From Marinosulfonomonas sp. (GTDB lineage Bacteria; Pseudomonadota; Alphaproteobacteria; Rhodobacterales; Rhodobacteraceae), in contig WGBJ01000085.1 in assembly GCA_015494385.1 (NCBI GenBank), positions 1-7,226 of the forward strand: 7,226 nt of DNA, written 5' to 3'. The notes beneath the pieces were generated by a model that made no database searches, was not told where the DNA came from, and saw only the letters and a program-made list of their open reading frames with translations. A program made the position numbers and the translations under genes. Of the stretch, positions 1 to 6,281 are shown one piece after another. Positions within the stretch are counted from its first letter, which is position 1, and the number at the start of each line of letters is the position of its first letter.

Positions 1-86
1 GTCCAGACACCTACCCAGTTCGGCTCGCTGGCTATAACGGGACTGGCCATCAATATACCGGCGCAAATCGCTATCAAATTCTTCAT
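1..86 (-). CDS. Exported protein, N-terminal fragment (runs off left edge)
   Basis: An ATG at 86..84 opens a frame that stays open to the window edge (28 complete codons). It is preceded by a strong AAGGAG ribosome site 7 nt upstream, which overlaps the stop region of the lipocalin gene. The peptide begins MKNLIAICAGILMASPVIAS and continues EPNWVGVW. A short positive N-terminus, a hydrophobic stretch at about residues 4-19 and small residues before a likely cleavage site near Ala19/Ser20 make a Sec signal peptide clear. There is no lipobox Cys, so a periplasmic or outer-membrane product is likely. The gap to the lipocalin stop is only 13 bp on the same strand, so it is almost certainly the third gene of that operon. 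The mature domain is outside the window and I cannot assign a family. Confidence 0.75.
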   Translation of the reverse strand, partial: MKNLIAICAGILMASPVIASEPNWVGVW

Positions 87-99
87 TTTCAAATCTCCT

Positions 100-576
100 T
101 TAGGGTTTCAAAATAAGTCGAGTCAAATCATACCCGTTCCAGTCCAGAATTTCGCGCGCTGCCTGCATCCGGTCCGGCGGAATATGCCGATCCCGGTTCA
201 ATACCATAGCAAAACTGCCATCCACCGAGCCAATCACCGCGGTGCGATAGGTCTGGTCCACCCACATCACCCAATGTTCGCGGCCCTTGTGCGCCCCGCC
301 CTTGGGCGTGAACCGCCCCGGACCGGTGACTGGGGCAAGGCTGTGGTTTTCCTCGCCGTTGCAATTTCGCTCAACCCAGTCAAACCCTTTCGGTGTGGTA
401 TCCGTCCGAACCCCGCACAATGCCGGATCATAGGTGGCGACCACTACCCATTCCCCTGCAAACAGGGTCGGATCAAACAGTGCAACGGAAGTGATCCGCG
501 CCGAAGCGTCGCGATACCCTACGGTTGGCGCGCAGGCCGTGACGGCAAAAAAGAGGGCACTAATCAGTCGATACAA
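100..576 (-). CDS. Lipocalin-like lipoprotein (TTG start)
   Basis: The product is 158 aa if started at TTG 576..574. That start gives MYRLISALFFAVTAC, a lipoprotein signal peptide with lipobox VTAC and lipidated Cys15. An ATG further upstream (678) would put about 34 Arg-rich residues before the signal peptide and lie deep inside the preceding gene, so I reject it. The TTG has a GAGGTGG ribosome site about 7 nt upstream. Lipocalin marks are the GxW motif (G41-E-W43, in FAGEWVVVATYDP), the second motif around DQTYRTAVIG (residues 107-116), and the later Arg segment MVLNRDRHIPP (124-134). Cys54 and Cys72 could form a disulfide. Length and architecture fit bacterial Blc-type outer-membrane lipocalins, which bind lipid-like ligands; the ligand here is unknown. 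The start lies 13 bp inside the upstream lipoprotein gene, implying translational coupling. Confidence 0.82.
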   Translation of the reverse strand: MYRLISALFFAVTACAPTVGYRDASARITSVALFDPTLFAGEWVVVATYDPALCGVRTDTTPKGFDWVERNCNGEENHSLAPVTGPGRFTPKGGAHKGREHWVMWVDQTYRTAVIGSVDGSFAMVLNRDRHIPPDRMQAAREILDWNGYDLTRLILKP

Positions 577-887
577 ATCTCGACCACCTCGCCGTTGTCC
601 TCGACCATACCGAAACAGCCGAATATTGGCGTTTTGGTGGAACAGGTGCGGGTATCGGCAAAACACACGCCTTCGCAATCCTTGTTCGTTTTGCAGGATT
701 TTCCACCGTCACCTGTATCCATGATACAGGCTTTGCCAAACATACCTGCCCGCTGGTAACTCCCGCCATTTGCATCGCATTCCTTTTGCTCGGCACGGAT
801 TTCGGCGCGGGTTTTGCCCATCATATCGGGGTCTTCCTGACAGCCGGACAGGGCCAGCAGGCCAACGAATAAAATCAGACTTTTCAT
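564..887 (-). CDS. Small Cys-rich lipoprotein, function unknown
   Basis: The product is 107 aa from ATG 887..885, with GAGGT 4 nt upstream. The frame is open to 953, but only this start puts the signal peptide at the N-terminus: MKSLILFVGLLALSGC, lipobox LSGC, lipidated Cys16. The residues after the Cys are Q-E-D-P-D; position +2 is not Asp, so outer-membrane sorting is expected by the usual rule. The mature part carries eight more Cys (37, 54, 65, 71, 75, 82, 91, 105), enough for four disulfides, concentrated in a CKTNKDCEGVC-type cluster in the second half. This suggests a small disulfide-knotted, surface-anchored protein. I do not recognise a named family. It overlaps the lipocalin gene by 13 bp and is probably the first gene of that operon, or follows the aldo/keto reductase, whose stop is 62 bp upstream. 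Confidence 0.8.
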   Translation of the reverse strand: MKSLILFVGLLALSGCQEDPDMMGKTRAEIRAEQKECDANGGSYQRAGMFGKACIMDTGDGGKSCKTNKDCEGVCFADTRTCSTKTPIFGCFGMVEDNGEVVEICID

Positions 888-895
888 TATAACCT

Positions 896-911
896 CATTC
901 CTTATGGAATG
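896..911. repeat. Short inverted repeat upstream of the Cys-rich lipoprotein
   Basis: CATTCC-TTAT-GGAATG is a perfect 6-bp dyad with a 4-nt loop. It lies between the aldo/keto reductase stop (950) and the lipoprotein ribosome site. No T-run follows on either strand, so it is not a good intrinsic terminator. It could be an operator, an mRNA stabilising hairpin or chance. Confidence 0.35.
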
Positions 912-949
912 TCCGCGCCAGCCCAGTGAACACCTATTCCCGCTGCCAA

Positions 950-1993
950 TCAATAGGGCAATGGGTGCGCCTTGTGGGCTGTGTTGATTTCCGCCAGAAT
1001 CTCGTCACTCAGGGTGACATCCGCAGCGCCCAGCGCCAGTTTCAACTGATCCAGCGATGTTGCCCCAAAGATAACCGAGGTCATAAAGGGCCGCGTTGCA
1101 CACCACGCCAGCGCCATCTGCGAAATGTTCAGCCCGTGACGTTTGGCAATATCCTCGTAGGCGTCAATCGCCCCCCAGACACGGTCGGTGATGCGCCCGC
1201 TTAAGGTGGTGTTGATGGTGCGGCGTGACCCTTCGGGTGTGACATCGGGTTTATATTTGCCGGTCAGCAGCCCCGTGGCCAGCGGTGAAAAGGCCAGCAG
1301 GCCAACGTCTTCGTTCACGCTGGCCTCGGCCAGATCGGTATCGAACAGGCGACACAGCAGGGAATATTCGTTCTGGATCGACACCATGCGCGGCCCGGCC
1401 CCGGCATCACTGGCACAGATCCATTGCGCCAGCCCCCATGCGCTTTCGTTCGACAGGCCCACATGGCGGATTTTGCCAGCGTCCACCTGCCGCTGCAATT
1501 CCCCCAGAACATCTTGGATATGGGCAATGGTTTCCTCGCGGTTCTGGCCGGAAGGGTCATATTCCCAATGCTTGCGAAACTGGAACGAGCCGCGATTGGG
1601 CCAGTGCAACTGGTACAGATCAATGTAATCCGTCTGCAGCCGTTTCAACGATCCATCCAACGCCCGCACAATCGCACCTGATGAAATATCCTCGCCACCC
1701 CGCACAAAACCGCCATTGCTGCCGGTGATTTTGCTGGCCAGCACCACATCGCCCCGCCGCCCTGTGCGGGCAAACCATTCGCCAATGATGCTTTCGGTTT
1801 TGCCAACGTGATCGGCAGACACCGGATTGACCGGATACATCTCCGCCGTATCCAGAAAATTGATGCCGTGATCCAGCGCCATGTCGATCTGGGCGTGCCC
1901 CTCGTCCATGGTGTTCTGCGTGCCCCATGTCATCGAGCCAAGACAGTATTCGCTAACCTTCAGGCCGGTGCGGCCCAGTTCATTCATGCGCAT
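950..1993 (-). CDS. Aldo/keto reductase, Tas-like
   Basis: A 347-aa cytosolic NADP(H)-dependent oxidoreductase of the aldo/keto reductase superfamily with the (beta/alpha)8 barrel. The catalytic tetrad is visible: Asp48 and Tyr53 in FLDTAEMYP, Lys88 in VVLASKITG, and His130 in DLYQLHWP. The segment HAQIDMALDHGINFLDTAEMYP and the overall length are close to E. coli Tas from memory; its physiological substrate is not known, so no specific reaction is assigned. The C-terminal nucleotide-binding part (SVIFGATSLDQLKLAL, about residues 308-323) is present, so the gene looks intact. The start is ATG 1993..1991 with GGGAG 6 nt upstream; a second ATG two codons in is possible. The ribosome site is buried in a strong hairpin at 1994-2025. 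The DsrE gene ends 74 bp upstream on the same strand. Confidence 0.93.
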   Translation of the reverse strand: MRMNELGRTGLKVSEYCLGSMTWGTQNTMDEGHAQIDMALDHGINFLDTAEMYPVNPVSADHVGKTESIIGEWFARTGRRGDVVLASKITGSNGGFVRGGEDISSGAIVRALDGSLKRLQTDYIDLYQLHWPNRGSFQFRKHWEYDPSGQNREETIAHIQDVLGELQRQVDAGKIRHVGLSNESAWGLAQWICASDAGAGPRMVSIQNEYSLLCRLFDTDLAEASVNEDVGLLAFSPLATGLLTGKYKPDVTPEGSRRTINTTLSGRITDRVWGAIDAYEDIAKRHGLNISQMALAWCATRPFMTSVIFGATSLDQLKLALGAADVTLSDEILAEINTAHKAHPLPY

Positions 1994-2025
1994 GTTCTGC
2001 TCCCTGATGTGTCAGGGAACAGAAC
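1994..2025 (-). promoter_or_regulatory. 14-bp-arm hairpin/palindrome abutting the aldo/keto reductase start codon
   Basis: Arms 1994-2007 and 2012-2025 are complementary at 13 of 14 positions around a 4-nt loop (TGTG on the plus strand). The single mismatch (2000/2019) becomes a G-U pair in the minus-strand RNA, so the mRNA hairpin is continuous. Its 3' arm contains the GGGAG ribosome site (2004..2000) and ends at the base before the AUG. No T-run follows on either strand, so it is not an intrinsic terminator. It is either an RNA structure blocking ribosome access or a DNA operator overlapping the transcription start. Confidence 0.6.
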
Positions 2026-2050
2026 CTAGTCTGTGGGATCAGAATGGCAA
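2023..2050 (-). promoter_or_regulatory. Possible sigma70-type promoter of the aldo/keto reductase
   Basis: On the minus strand a TTGCCA (2050..2045) is followed after 16 bp by TAGGTT (2028..2023). The -35 is good and the -10 weak. If used, the transcript would begin near 2016, inside the palindrome at 1994-2025, which would favour an operator role for that palindrome. Confidence 0.25.
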
Positions 2051-2067
2051 CCCCCTATGGGCGCACA

Positions 2068-2502
2068 TCACGGCCGCACATAGGCATAGCCCTGTTCCTG
2101 CAACTCGATCAGCCGCACAACACCCGAGGGCACGACTGTGGCCTCGCTCATCAACGGCACATCGCCACCGGTTTTCTCGATCATCTTGCGATGGGTGTTG
2201 CCGCAGGCAGAAAACGACAGGTTATCCAGTTGCAGGGACAAAACCGAAATCCGGTCCGCCACAGGGCTTTTGCCCTGAACAAACATGTTCAATCCCGGAC
2301 CATAGGCCACCAGTTCAATTTCAACAGTATCGCCTTTGGATTCATAATAATTGGTGACATTCACGGCGTTGTTCAGCGCCATATTCATCACTTTGGGATC
2401 GTTCTGATCCACATGGATGGCCACGTAATGTTTGACACCCTCGGCAAAGGCAGATGTACCCATGGCAATGGCAACACATAGAGATGCGATTAGTTTTTTC
2501 AT
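2068..2502 (-). CDS. Periplasmic DsrE-family protein
   Basis: The product is 144 aa from ATG 2502..2500, preceded by a full AGGAGG site 6 nt upstream. The frame is open further upstream, but only this start places the signal peptide MKKLIASLCVAIAMGTSAFA at the N-terminus, with probable cleavage after the AFA of residues 18-20. The mature domain has the DsrE/DsrF-like fold signature: an opening strand KHYVAIHVDQNDP, a helix with repeated Asn (MALNNAVNVTNYY, 41-53), the strand VEIELVAYGPGL (60-71), and a conserved Cys100 in FSACGNT where DsrE proteins carry their persulfide-carrying Cys. Cytoplasmic DsrE proteins relay sulfur in tRNA thiolation or sulfur oxidation. An exported version with one mature Cys implies a periplasmic role, substrate unknown. 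No sox, dsr or tus genes are visible around it. Cys9 lies inside the signal peptide. Confidence 0.85.
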   Translation of the reverse strand: MKKLIASLCVAIAMGTSAFAEGVKHYVAIHVDQNDPKVMNMALNNAVNVTNYYESKGDTVEIELVAYGPGLNMFVQGKSPVADRISVLSLQLDNLSFSACGNTHRKMIEKTGGDVPLMSEATVVPSGVVRLIELQEQGYAYVRP

Positions 2503-2559
2503 AATTTTCCTCCTGTTCGCAAAAGGCAGCTTAGCAAAACAATCGTGTTTGACTAGGAA

Positions 2560-2565
2560 ATTATA
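2560..2565 (-). promoter_or_regulatory. Candidate -10 box for the DsrE gene
   Basis: The minus strand reads TATAAT at 2565..2560 inside an AT-rich patch (2559-2570) that stands out from its GC-rich surroundings. Transcription would start near 2553, giving a leader of about 50 nt to the ATG at 2502. No good -35 is seen 16-18 bp upstream. The 170 bp between the DsrE and MFS starts must also hold the MFS promoter. A TTGACT (2549-2554, plus) is present but has no matching -10. Confidence 0.35.
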
Positions 2566-2672
2566 TATTTCGTCCCGCCCTGTTTCCGACATCCATGTCG
2601 CAATCGCCATTGACGCCCCCGCCGATTGCGCCATGCTGGGACCAGTTTTTCTACACGCGAACGCCCATTCCC

Positions 2673-3896
2673 ATGCGCCTGCTTATTTCCTTTGCCGCCC
2701 TCTTTCTGTCTGTGATCCTGTTGCAGCTTTCCTCGGGCGGTGTCGGGCCGCTGGACGCCATTTCGGGGCTAAAGCTGGGATTTACCACCGCACAGGTCGG
2801 CTTCCTTGGGTCGGCGCATTTCTTTGGCTTTTTTATCGGTTGCTGGTGGGCGCCGCGATTGATGGGCAGCATCGGCCATTCCCGCGCTTTTGCCGCCTTC
2901 ACGGCCACCGGCGCCATTGGTTTGCTTGCGCACATGCTGATCATCGACCCGATGGCATGGGCCATTATGCGGATTGCCACCGGCCTGTGCGTGGCCGGTA
3001 GCTATACGGTGATCGAAAGCTGGATGCAGGCCAAAGTGACCAATGAAATCCGCGGTCAGGCGATGGGCGGCTACCGGATGGTCGATATGGGCGGATCACT
3101 GGCCGCGCAGTTGATGATCGGGGTTCTGGAGCCTGCCAGTTACGTGTCCTACAACCTTCTGGCATTGCTGTGCTGCGCCGCCATCCTGCCGCTGACCCTG
3201 ACCAAAGCCAGCCCGCCGCAAACCCCCGAGGCCCCGCGCCTGCGCCCCAAAATGGCCTTTGCCAAATCGCCGCTGGCCGCCGCCGGAGTTGTGGTCGCCG
3301 GCCTGACCAGCGCCGCCTTTCGCATGGTCGGCCCGATTTATGGCCAAGAGGTTGGCTTGCAACTGAACCAGATCGGTCTGTTTCTGGCGGCTTTCGTATT
3401 GGGCGGGGCGCTGGCGCAATACCCGATTGGCTGGCTGGCCGATAAATTCGATCGCCGCTGGATTCTGATCTGGCTGTCTGTTGCGGCCATCGGCAGTTGT
3501 GCTGTGACGACCAGTGTTTCGGACTCCGGCACCGGCATGGTGATGGGTGCGGCGATTTTATTCGGTTTTACCACCTTCCCGATCTTTTCGGTCGCCGCGG
3601 CCCATGCCCATGATTTCGCCAGCACCGAGGAACGGGTCGAACTGTCGGCCGCGCTGATGTTTTTCTATGCCATCGGCGCCATCGCCAGCCCGTTGATCGC
3701 CTCCACCCTGATCAACGCCTACGGCCCGACGTCGCTGTTCATCTTTCTGGCCGCAGGGCACGGGGTGTTGATCATATTCGGCCTTAGCCGGATGAGCGTG
3801 CGCCGGACCCGCAAGCGGCGCACCCCCTATGTTTATGCCCCGCGCACATCGTTCCTGATTGGCCGCCTGCTGCGCAAACAACGGGATAAACGCTAG
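2673..3896 (+). CDS. MFS transporter, YcaD-like
   Basis: A 407-aa inner-membrane protein of the major facilitator superfamily, about 12 hydrophobic segments in two halves. It starts straight into TM1 (MRLLISFAALFLSVILL). Family marks are TYTVIESW-like TM4/loop residues (YTVIESWMQA, 111-120), a conserved RG..MGGYRM segment (127-136), and the loop GWLADKFDRR (253-262), the MFS motif between TM8 and TM9. It resembles E. coli YcaD from memory; the substrate is unknown. The C-terminus is a basic cytoplasmic tail (RRTRKRRTPYVYAPRTSF, 377-394). An in-frame ATG at 2595 would add a Pro-rich 26-residue extension. Neither start has a clear ribosome site; I prefer 2673 because family members begin at TM1. 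A strong terminator follows about 50 bp after the stop, so it is probably monocistronic. Confidence 0.88.
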   Translation: MRLLISFAALFLSVILLQLSSGGVGPLDAISGLKLGFTTAQVGFLGSAHFFGFFIGCWWAPRLMGSIGHSRAFAAFTATGAIGLLAHMLIIDPMAWAIMRIATGLCVAGSYTVIESWMQAKVTNEIRGQAMGGYRMVDMGGSLAAQLMIGVLEPASYVSYNLLALLCCAAILPLTLTKASPPQTPEAPRLRPKMAFAKSPLAAAGVVVAGLTSAAFRMVGPIYGQEVGLQLNQIGLFLAAFVLGGALAQYPIGWLADKFDRRWILIWLSVAAIGSCAVTTSVSDSGTGMVMGAAILFGFTTFPIFSVAAAHAHDFASTEERVELSAALMFFYAIGAIASPLIASTLINAYGPTSLFIFLAAGHGVLIIFGLSRMSVRRTRKRRTPYVYAPRTSFLIGRLLRKQRDKR

Positions 3897-3942
3897 AAAA
3901 TCAATGGAACCCGAACCGTCGCTCCGGACGGCGAAGCCGGAC

Positions 3943-3975
3943 AGCGCCCGACCCTCCCCACGGGAGGGCGCTTTT
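3943..3975 (+). terminator. Intrinsic terminator of the MFS gene
   Basis: AGCGCCC (3943-3949) plus TCCC (3955-3958) pair with the continuous right arm GGGAGGGCGCT (3962-3972), with loop CAC and a 5-nt bulge on the left. Alternatively CCCTCCC pairs with GGGAGGG. Four T (3972-3975) follow. It lies about 47 bp past the MFS stop. Confidence 0.75.
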
Positions 3976-4041
3976 GCAACGGAGCACACTGATAATAGGC
4001 TAAGGTGTTCCCAAAACATTCACCATATCCACACCGTTGCA

Positions 4042-4065
4042 AGCGCCCACCCAGGGTCGGGCGCT
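4042..4065 (-). terminator. Terminator-like hairpin after the P-type ATPase
   Basis: On the minus strand AGCGCCC (4065..4059) pairs with GGGCGCT (4048..4042), and ACC/GGT inside the loop extends the stem with one bulged base. It begins 24 nt past the ATPase stop. The T-tract is only two bases, so it may act weakly or depend on other factors. It is the inverted partner of the MFS terminator. Confidence 0.6.
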
Positions 4066-4089
4066 GCCCTCATTTCTTAGCCAAAGCCC

Positions 4090-6198
4090 CTACTTAACAA
4101 ACTTGTAGCGCAACAACCGCAAGGCGTTGATCGTCACCAGCACGGTCGCGCCGGTATCGGCCAGAATGGCCATCCACAGCGATGTCACCCCCATCAATGT
4201 CGTCACCAGAAACACCGCCTTCAGCCCCAGCGCAATACTGATATTCTGGTGGATATTGGCCATCGTTGCCCGCGACAGGGCAATCAGCGCAGGCACATCG
4301 CGCACCCGTTCATGCAGCAGCGCCGCATCGGCCGTTTCCAGCGCCACATCGGTACCGCCCCCCATCGCAATACCCACGTCCGAGCGTGCCAGGGCGGGCG
4401 CGTCATTAATCCCGTCCCCGACCATCGCAATATTGCCCTGCGCTTTCAGCGCCTCGATCTGGTCCAGCTTGTCTTGCGGCAGCAGTTCGGATTTCACCTC
4501 GATCCCCAGTTGCTTGGCCAGCGCGGCGCCTGTGCGGGCGTTATCGCCGGTCAGCATCACCGCGCGCACATCCATCGCCGCCAGTTCCTGCATCGCGTCA
4601 CGCGCATCTTGGCGCAATTCATCCCGCAGGGCGAACAGGCCCGACAATTCACCATCGACAATCACCACCGCAACGGTTTTGCCATCCCCTTCCAGCGCGG
4701 CGATCTCGTCCTGTTGTTCTTTGGTAAACTTCGCAATTTCCTGCCCGTAACGCGGCGAGGCAATCGTCACCAGTTTGCCCCCCACCCTGGCCTGAACCCC
4801 GCGTCCGCTTAATGCCTCGGACGCCGTGGCCTTTTTCAGCTTCACGCCGCGCGCCGCAACCTCGTCAACGATGGCCACCGCCAGCGGATGGCTTGACCCC
4901 GCCTCGACCGATCCGGCCAGGGCCAGCATCTGATCCTCGTTTCCCGAAAACACCAGCACATCCGTCACCGCCGGTTTGCCGCGGGTCAATGTGCCGGTTT
5001 TGTCGAACGCCACCTGCGCCACTTTGCCGATCGCCTCAAGCACCGCGCCGCCCTTGACCAGCAGCCCTTGTCTGGCCCCCGATGAAATACCCGACGTGAT
5101 CGCCGCAGGGGTGGATAGCACCAGCGCGCAGGGACAGCCGATCAGCAAAATCGCCAGACCTTTATAGATCCAAGCGTCCCAATCCGCGCCAAAGGCCAAC
5201 GGCGGGATGATGGCAATCAAGGCCGCCACCACGATCACCCCGGGGGTGTAATAACGGCTGAAATTGTCGATGAACCGTGCCGTCGGGGCCTTGCTGGCCT
5301 CGGCATCCTCGACCATCTGCAAAATCCGCGCGATCATGTTGTTTTCCGCGCCCTTTTCCACCGTCACGCGGATCACCCCGTCGGCATTGATCGATCCGGC
5401 GTAAACCCCGTCGCCAACACCCTTGCGCCTGGGCATGGATTCGCCCGTCACGGCGGCCTCGTCGATCGAGGTCTGACCCTCGGCGATCACCCCGTCCGCT
5501 GGCACCCGCCCACCGGGGCGCACCTCGATCACGTCACCTATTTTCAGACTGTCCGCCGCCACCTCGCGGGTGCCGTCACCCACCACCAGAAAGGCGGATT
5601 TCGGCACCAGATCGGCCAGCGCCTGAACCGAGCTGCGCGCCTTGGCCGCCGCCATCATCTCCAGCAATTCACCGATCAGGAACAGGAACACCACCACGGC
5701 CGCTTCGGGGGCCTCGTTAATCACAATCGCCCCGATCACCGCGATGGTCACCAGTGTTTCAATGGTAAACGGCTGCCCCGCAACCGCCCCCATCACCGCC
5801 TTTTTCGCCAATGGTGCCAGCGCCACCAGCGCGGCAAAGGCGTAAACGTAATCGGCATAATCCGGCAGAACCAGCGACAACACCACCGCCAGCGCCAGCA
5901 TCGCGCCCGAGAAGATCACCAACCGCCCCTTGCCGGTCTGCCACCAGCGCGTCACGGCCTGCGGCGCATCGGCTTGCGGCCTGACCACCTTATAGCCCAG
6001 CTTTTCAATCGCCGTGACCACATGACCGGTTTCATCAAACCCGTCCTTGAAATCGAATTTCAGTTTCTGGTTTGTGTAGTTCAGGGATACATTTTCGATC
6101 CCCGGCAGCTTGCACACCACGCCTTCGATCTTGTTCACGCAGCTTGCGCAATCCATGCCGTCAATCACCAGTTCGGTCTTTTTCGCCTCGGTCGCCAT
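4090..6198 (-). CDS. zntA: Zn/Cd/Pb-exporting P1B-type ATPase
   Basis: A 702-aa inner-membrane pump that exports divalent soft metals using ATP. In order: one N-terminal heavy-metal-associated domain with GMDCASC (CxxC at Cys17/Cys20); actuator TGES (251-254); CPC in the metal-binding helix (355-357); phosphorylation site DKTGT with Asp399; nucleotide-domain HP (437-438); TGD (550-552); and GDGIND (594-599). Lys660 in GLKAVFLV and Asp681 in ADTGATVLVTINALRLL are the marks of the P1B-2 (ZntA/CadA) group rather than copper pumps. Domains are complete and length is normal. The start ATG 6198..6196 has AGGACAGG just upstream. An in-frame ATG at 6231 lies about at the predicted transcription start and is rejected. 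Transcribed from the MerR-type promoter at 6235-6265. Zn versus Cd or Pb preference cannot be read from sequence. Confidence 0.95.
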   Translation of the reverse strand: MATEAKKTELVIDGMDCASCVNKIEGVVCKLPGIENVSLNYTNQKLKFDFKDGFDETGHVVTAIEKLGYKVVRPQADAPQAVTRWWQTGKGRLVIFSGAMLALAVVLSLVLPDYADYVYAFAALVALAPLAKKAVMGAVAGQPFTIETLVTIAVIGAIVINEAPEAAVVVFLFLIGELLEMMAAAKARSSVQALADLVPKSAFLVVGDGTREVAADSLKIGDVIEVRPGGRVPADGVIAEGQTSIDEAAVTGESMPRRKGVGDGVYAGSINADGVIRVTVEKGAENNMIARILQMVEDAEASKAPTARFIDNFSRYYTPGVIVVAALIAIIPPLAFGADWDAWIYKGLAILLIGCPCALVLSTPAAITSGISSGARQGLLVKGGAVLEAIGKVAQVAFDKTGTLTRGKPAVTDVLVFSGNEDQMLALAGSVEAGSSHPLAVAIVDEVAARGVKLKKATASEALSGRGVQARVGGKLVTIASPRYGQEIAKFTKEQQDEIAALEGDGKTVAVVIVDGELSGLFALRDELRQDARDAMQELAAMDVRAVMLTGDNARTGAALAKQLGIEVKSELLPQDKLDQIEALKAQGNIAMVGDGINDAPALARSDVGIAMGGGTDVALETADAALLHERVRDVPALIALSRATMANIHQNISIALGLKAVFLVTTLMGVTSLWMAILADTGATVLVTINALRLLRYKFVK

Positions 6199-6213
6199 GT
6201 CCTGTCCTTGCAA

Positions 6214-6232
6214 AATGGAATCACGTTCCATT
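6214..6232. repeat. Inverted repeat in the ATPase leader
   Basis: AATGGAA-TCACG-TTCCATT is a perfect 7-bp dyad with a 5-nt loop. It lies between the predicted -10 (6235-6240) and the ATPase ribosome site, spanning the expected transcription start. It could be a second protein-binding site or a 5' mRNA hairpin. No T-run follows it. Confidence 0.45.
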
Positions 6233-6234
6233 CT

Positions 6235-6265
6235 TACATACGACCTCTAGCGACTAGAGCTTCAA
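6235..6265 (-). promoter_or_regulatory. MerR-family-type metal-responsive promoter of the ATPase
   Basis: On the minus strand a -35 TTGAAG (6265..6260) is separated by 19 bp from a -10-like TATGTA (6240..6235). The spacer holds a perfect dyad CTCTAG-TCG-CTAGAG (6259..6245). The over-long 19-bp spacer with a centred dyad is the hallmark of promoters activated by MerR-family regulators (ZntR, CadR, PbrR), which untwist the DNA when metal binds. The half-site resembles CadR/PbrR-type operators. The -10 is weak, as expected for an activated promoter. No merR-like gene lies in the window. Confidence 0.75.
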
Positions 6266-6281
6266 GCCCTAATCCCAATGA

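Larger units (their letters stand above)
3942..4066. repeat. Inverted pair of related terminator-like repeats
   Basis: CAGCGCCCGACCCT at 3942-3955 recurs as its exact reverse complement at 4053-4066. After each loop the copies share the right arm GGGCGCT and then TTGCAACGG (3974-3982 plus; 4042-4034 minus). Both copies are therefore one roughly 35-41-bp element in opposite orientation, differing mainly in the loop, around a 51-bp unremarkable spacer (3983-4033). A GC-rich self-complementary stretch (TCCGG 3923-3927 with CCGGA 3937-3941) precedes the first copy only. Confidence 0.8.

Noticed and set aside
184..759. Long plus-strand open frame (191 codons) opposite the lipocalin and lipoprotein genes
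   Set aside because: It is antisense to two genes with clear lipoprotein signal peptides. Its translation has no recognisable domain, and open antisense frames are common at this GC content.
852..1307. A 16-bp direct repeat GGCCAGCAGGCCAACG at 852-867 and 1292-1307
   Set aside because: Both copies encode Val-Gly-Leu-Leu-Ala in the minus-strand genes with the same preferred codons, so this is coincidental codon usage rather than a repeat element.
2549..2569. TTGACT plus TATATT as a plus-strand promoter for the MFS gene
   Set aside because: The two hexamers are only 9 bp apart, too close for a sigma70-type promoter; no other -10 fits the TTGACT.
4127..4812. Plus-strand open frames of 207 and 187 codons inside the ATPase
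   Set aside because: They are shadows of the ATPase coding strand: low-complexity Ser/Ala-rich or His/Arg-rich translations with no domain.
6229..6231. Upstream ATG of the ATPase, adding 11 residues
   Set aside because: It lies at or upstream of the transcription start predicted from the MerR-type promoter and within the 6214-6232 dyad; the ATG at 6198 has the ribosome site and starts just before the metal-binding domain.
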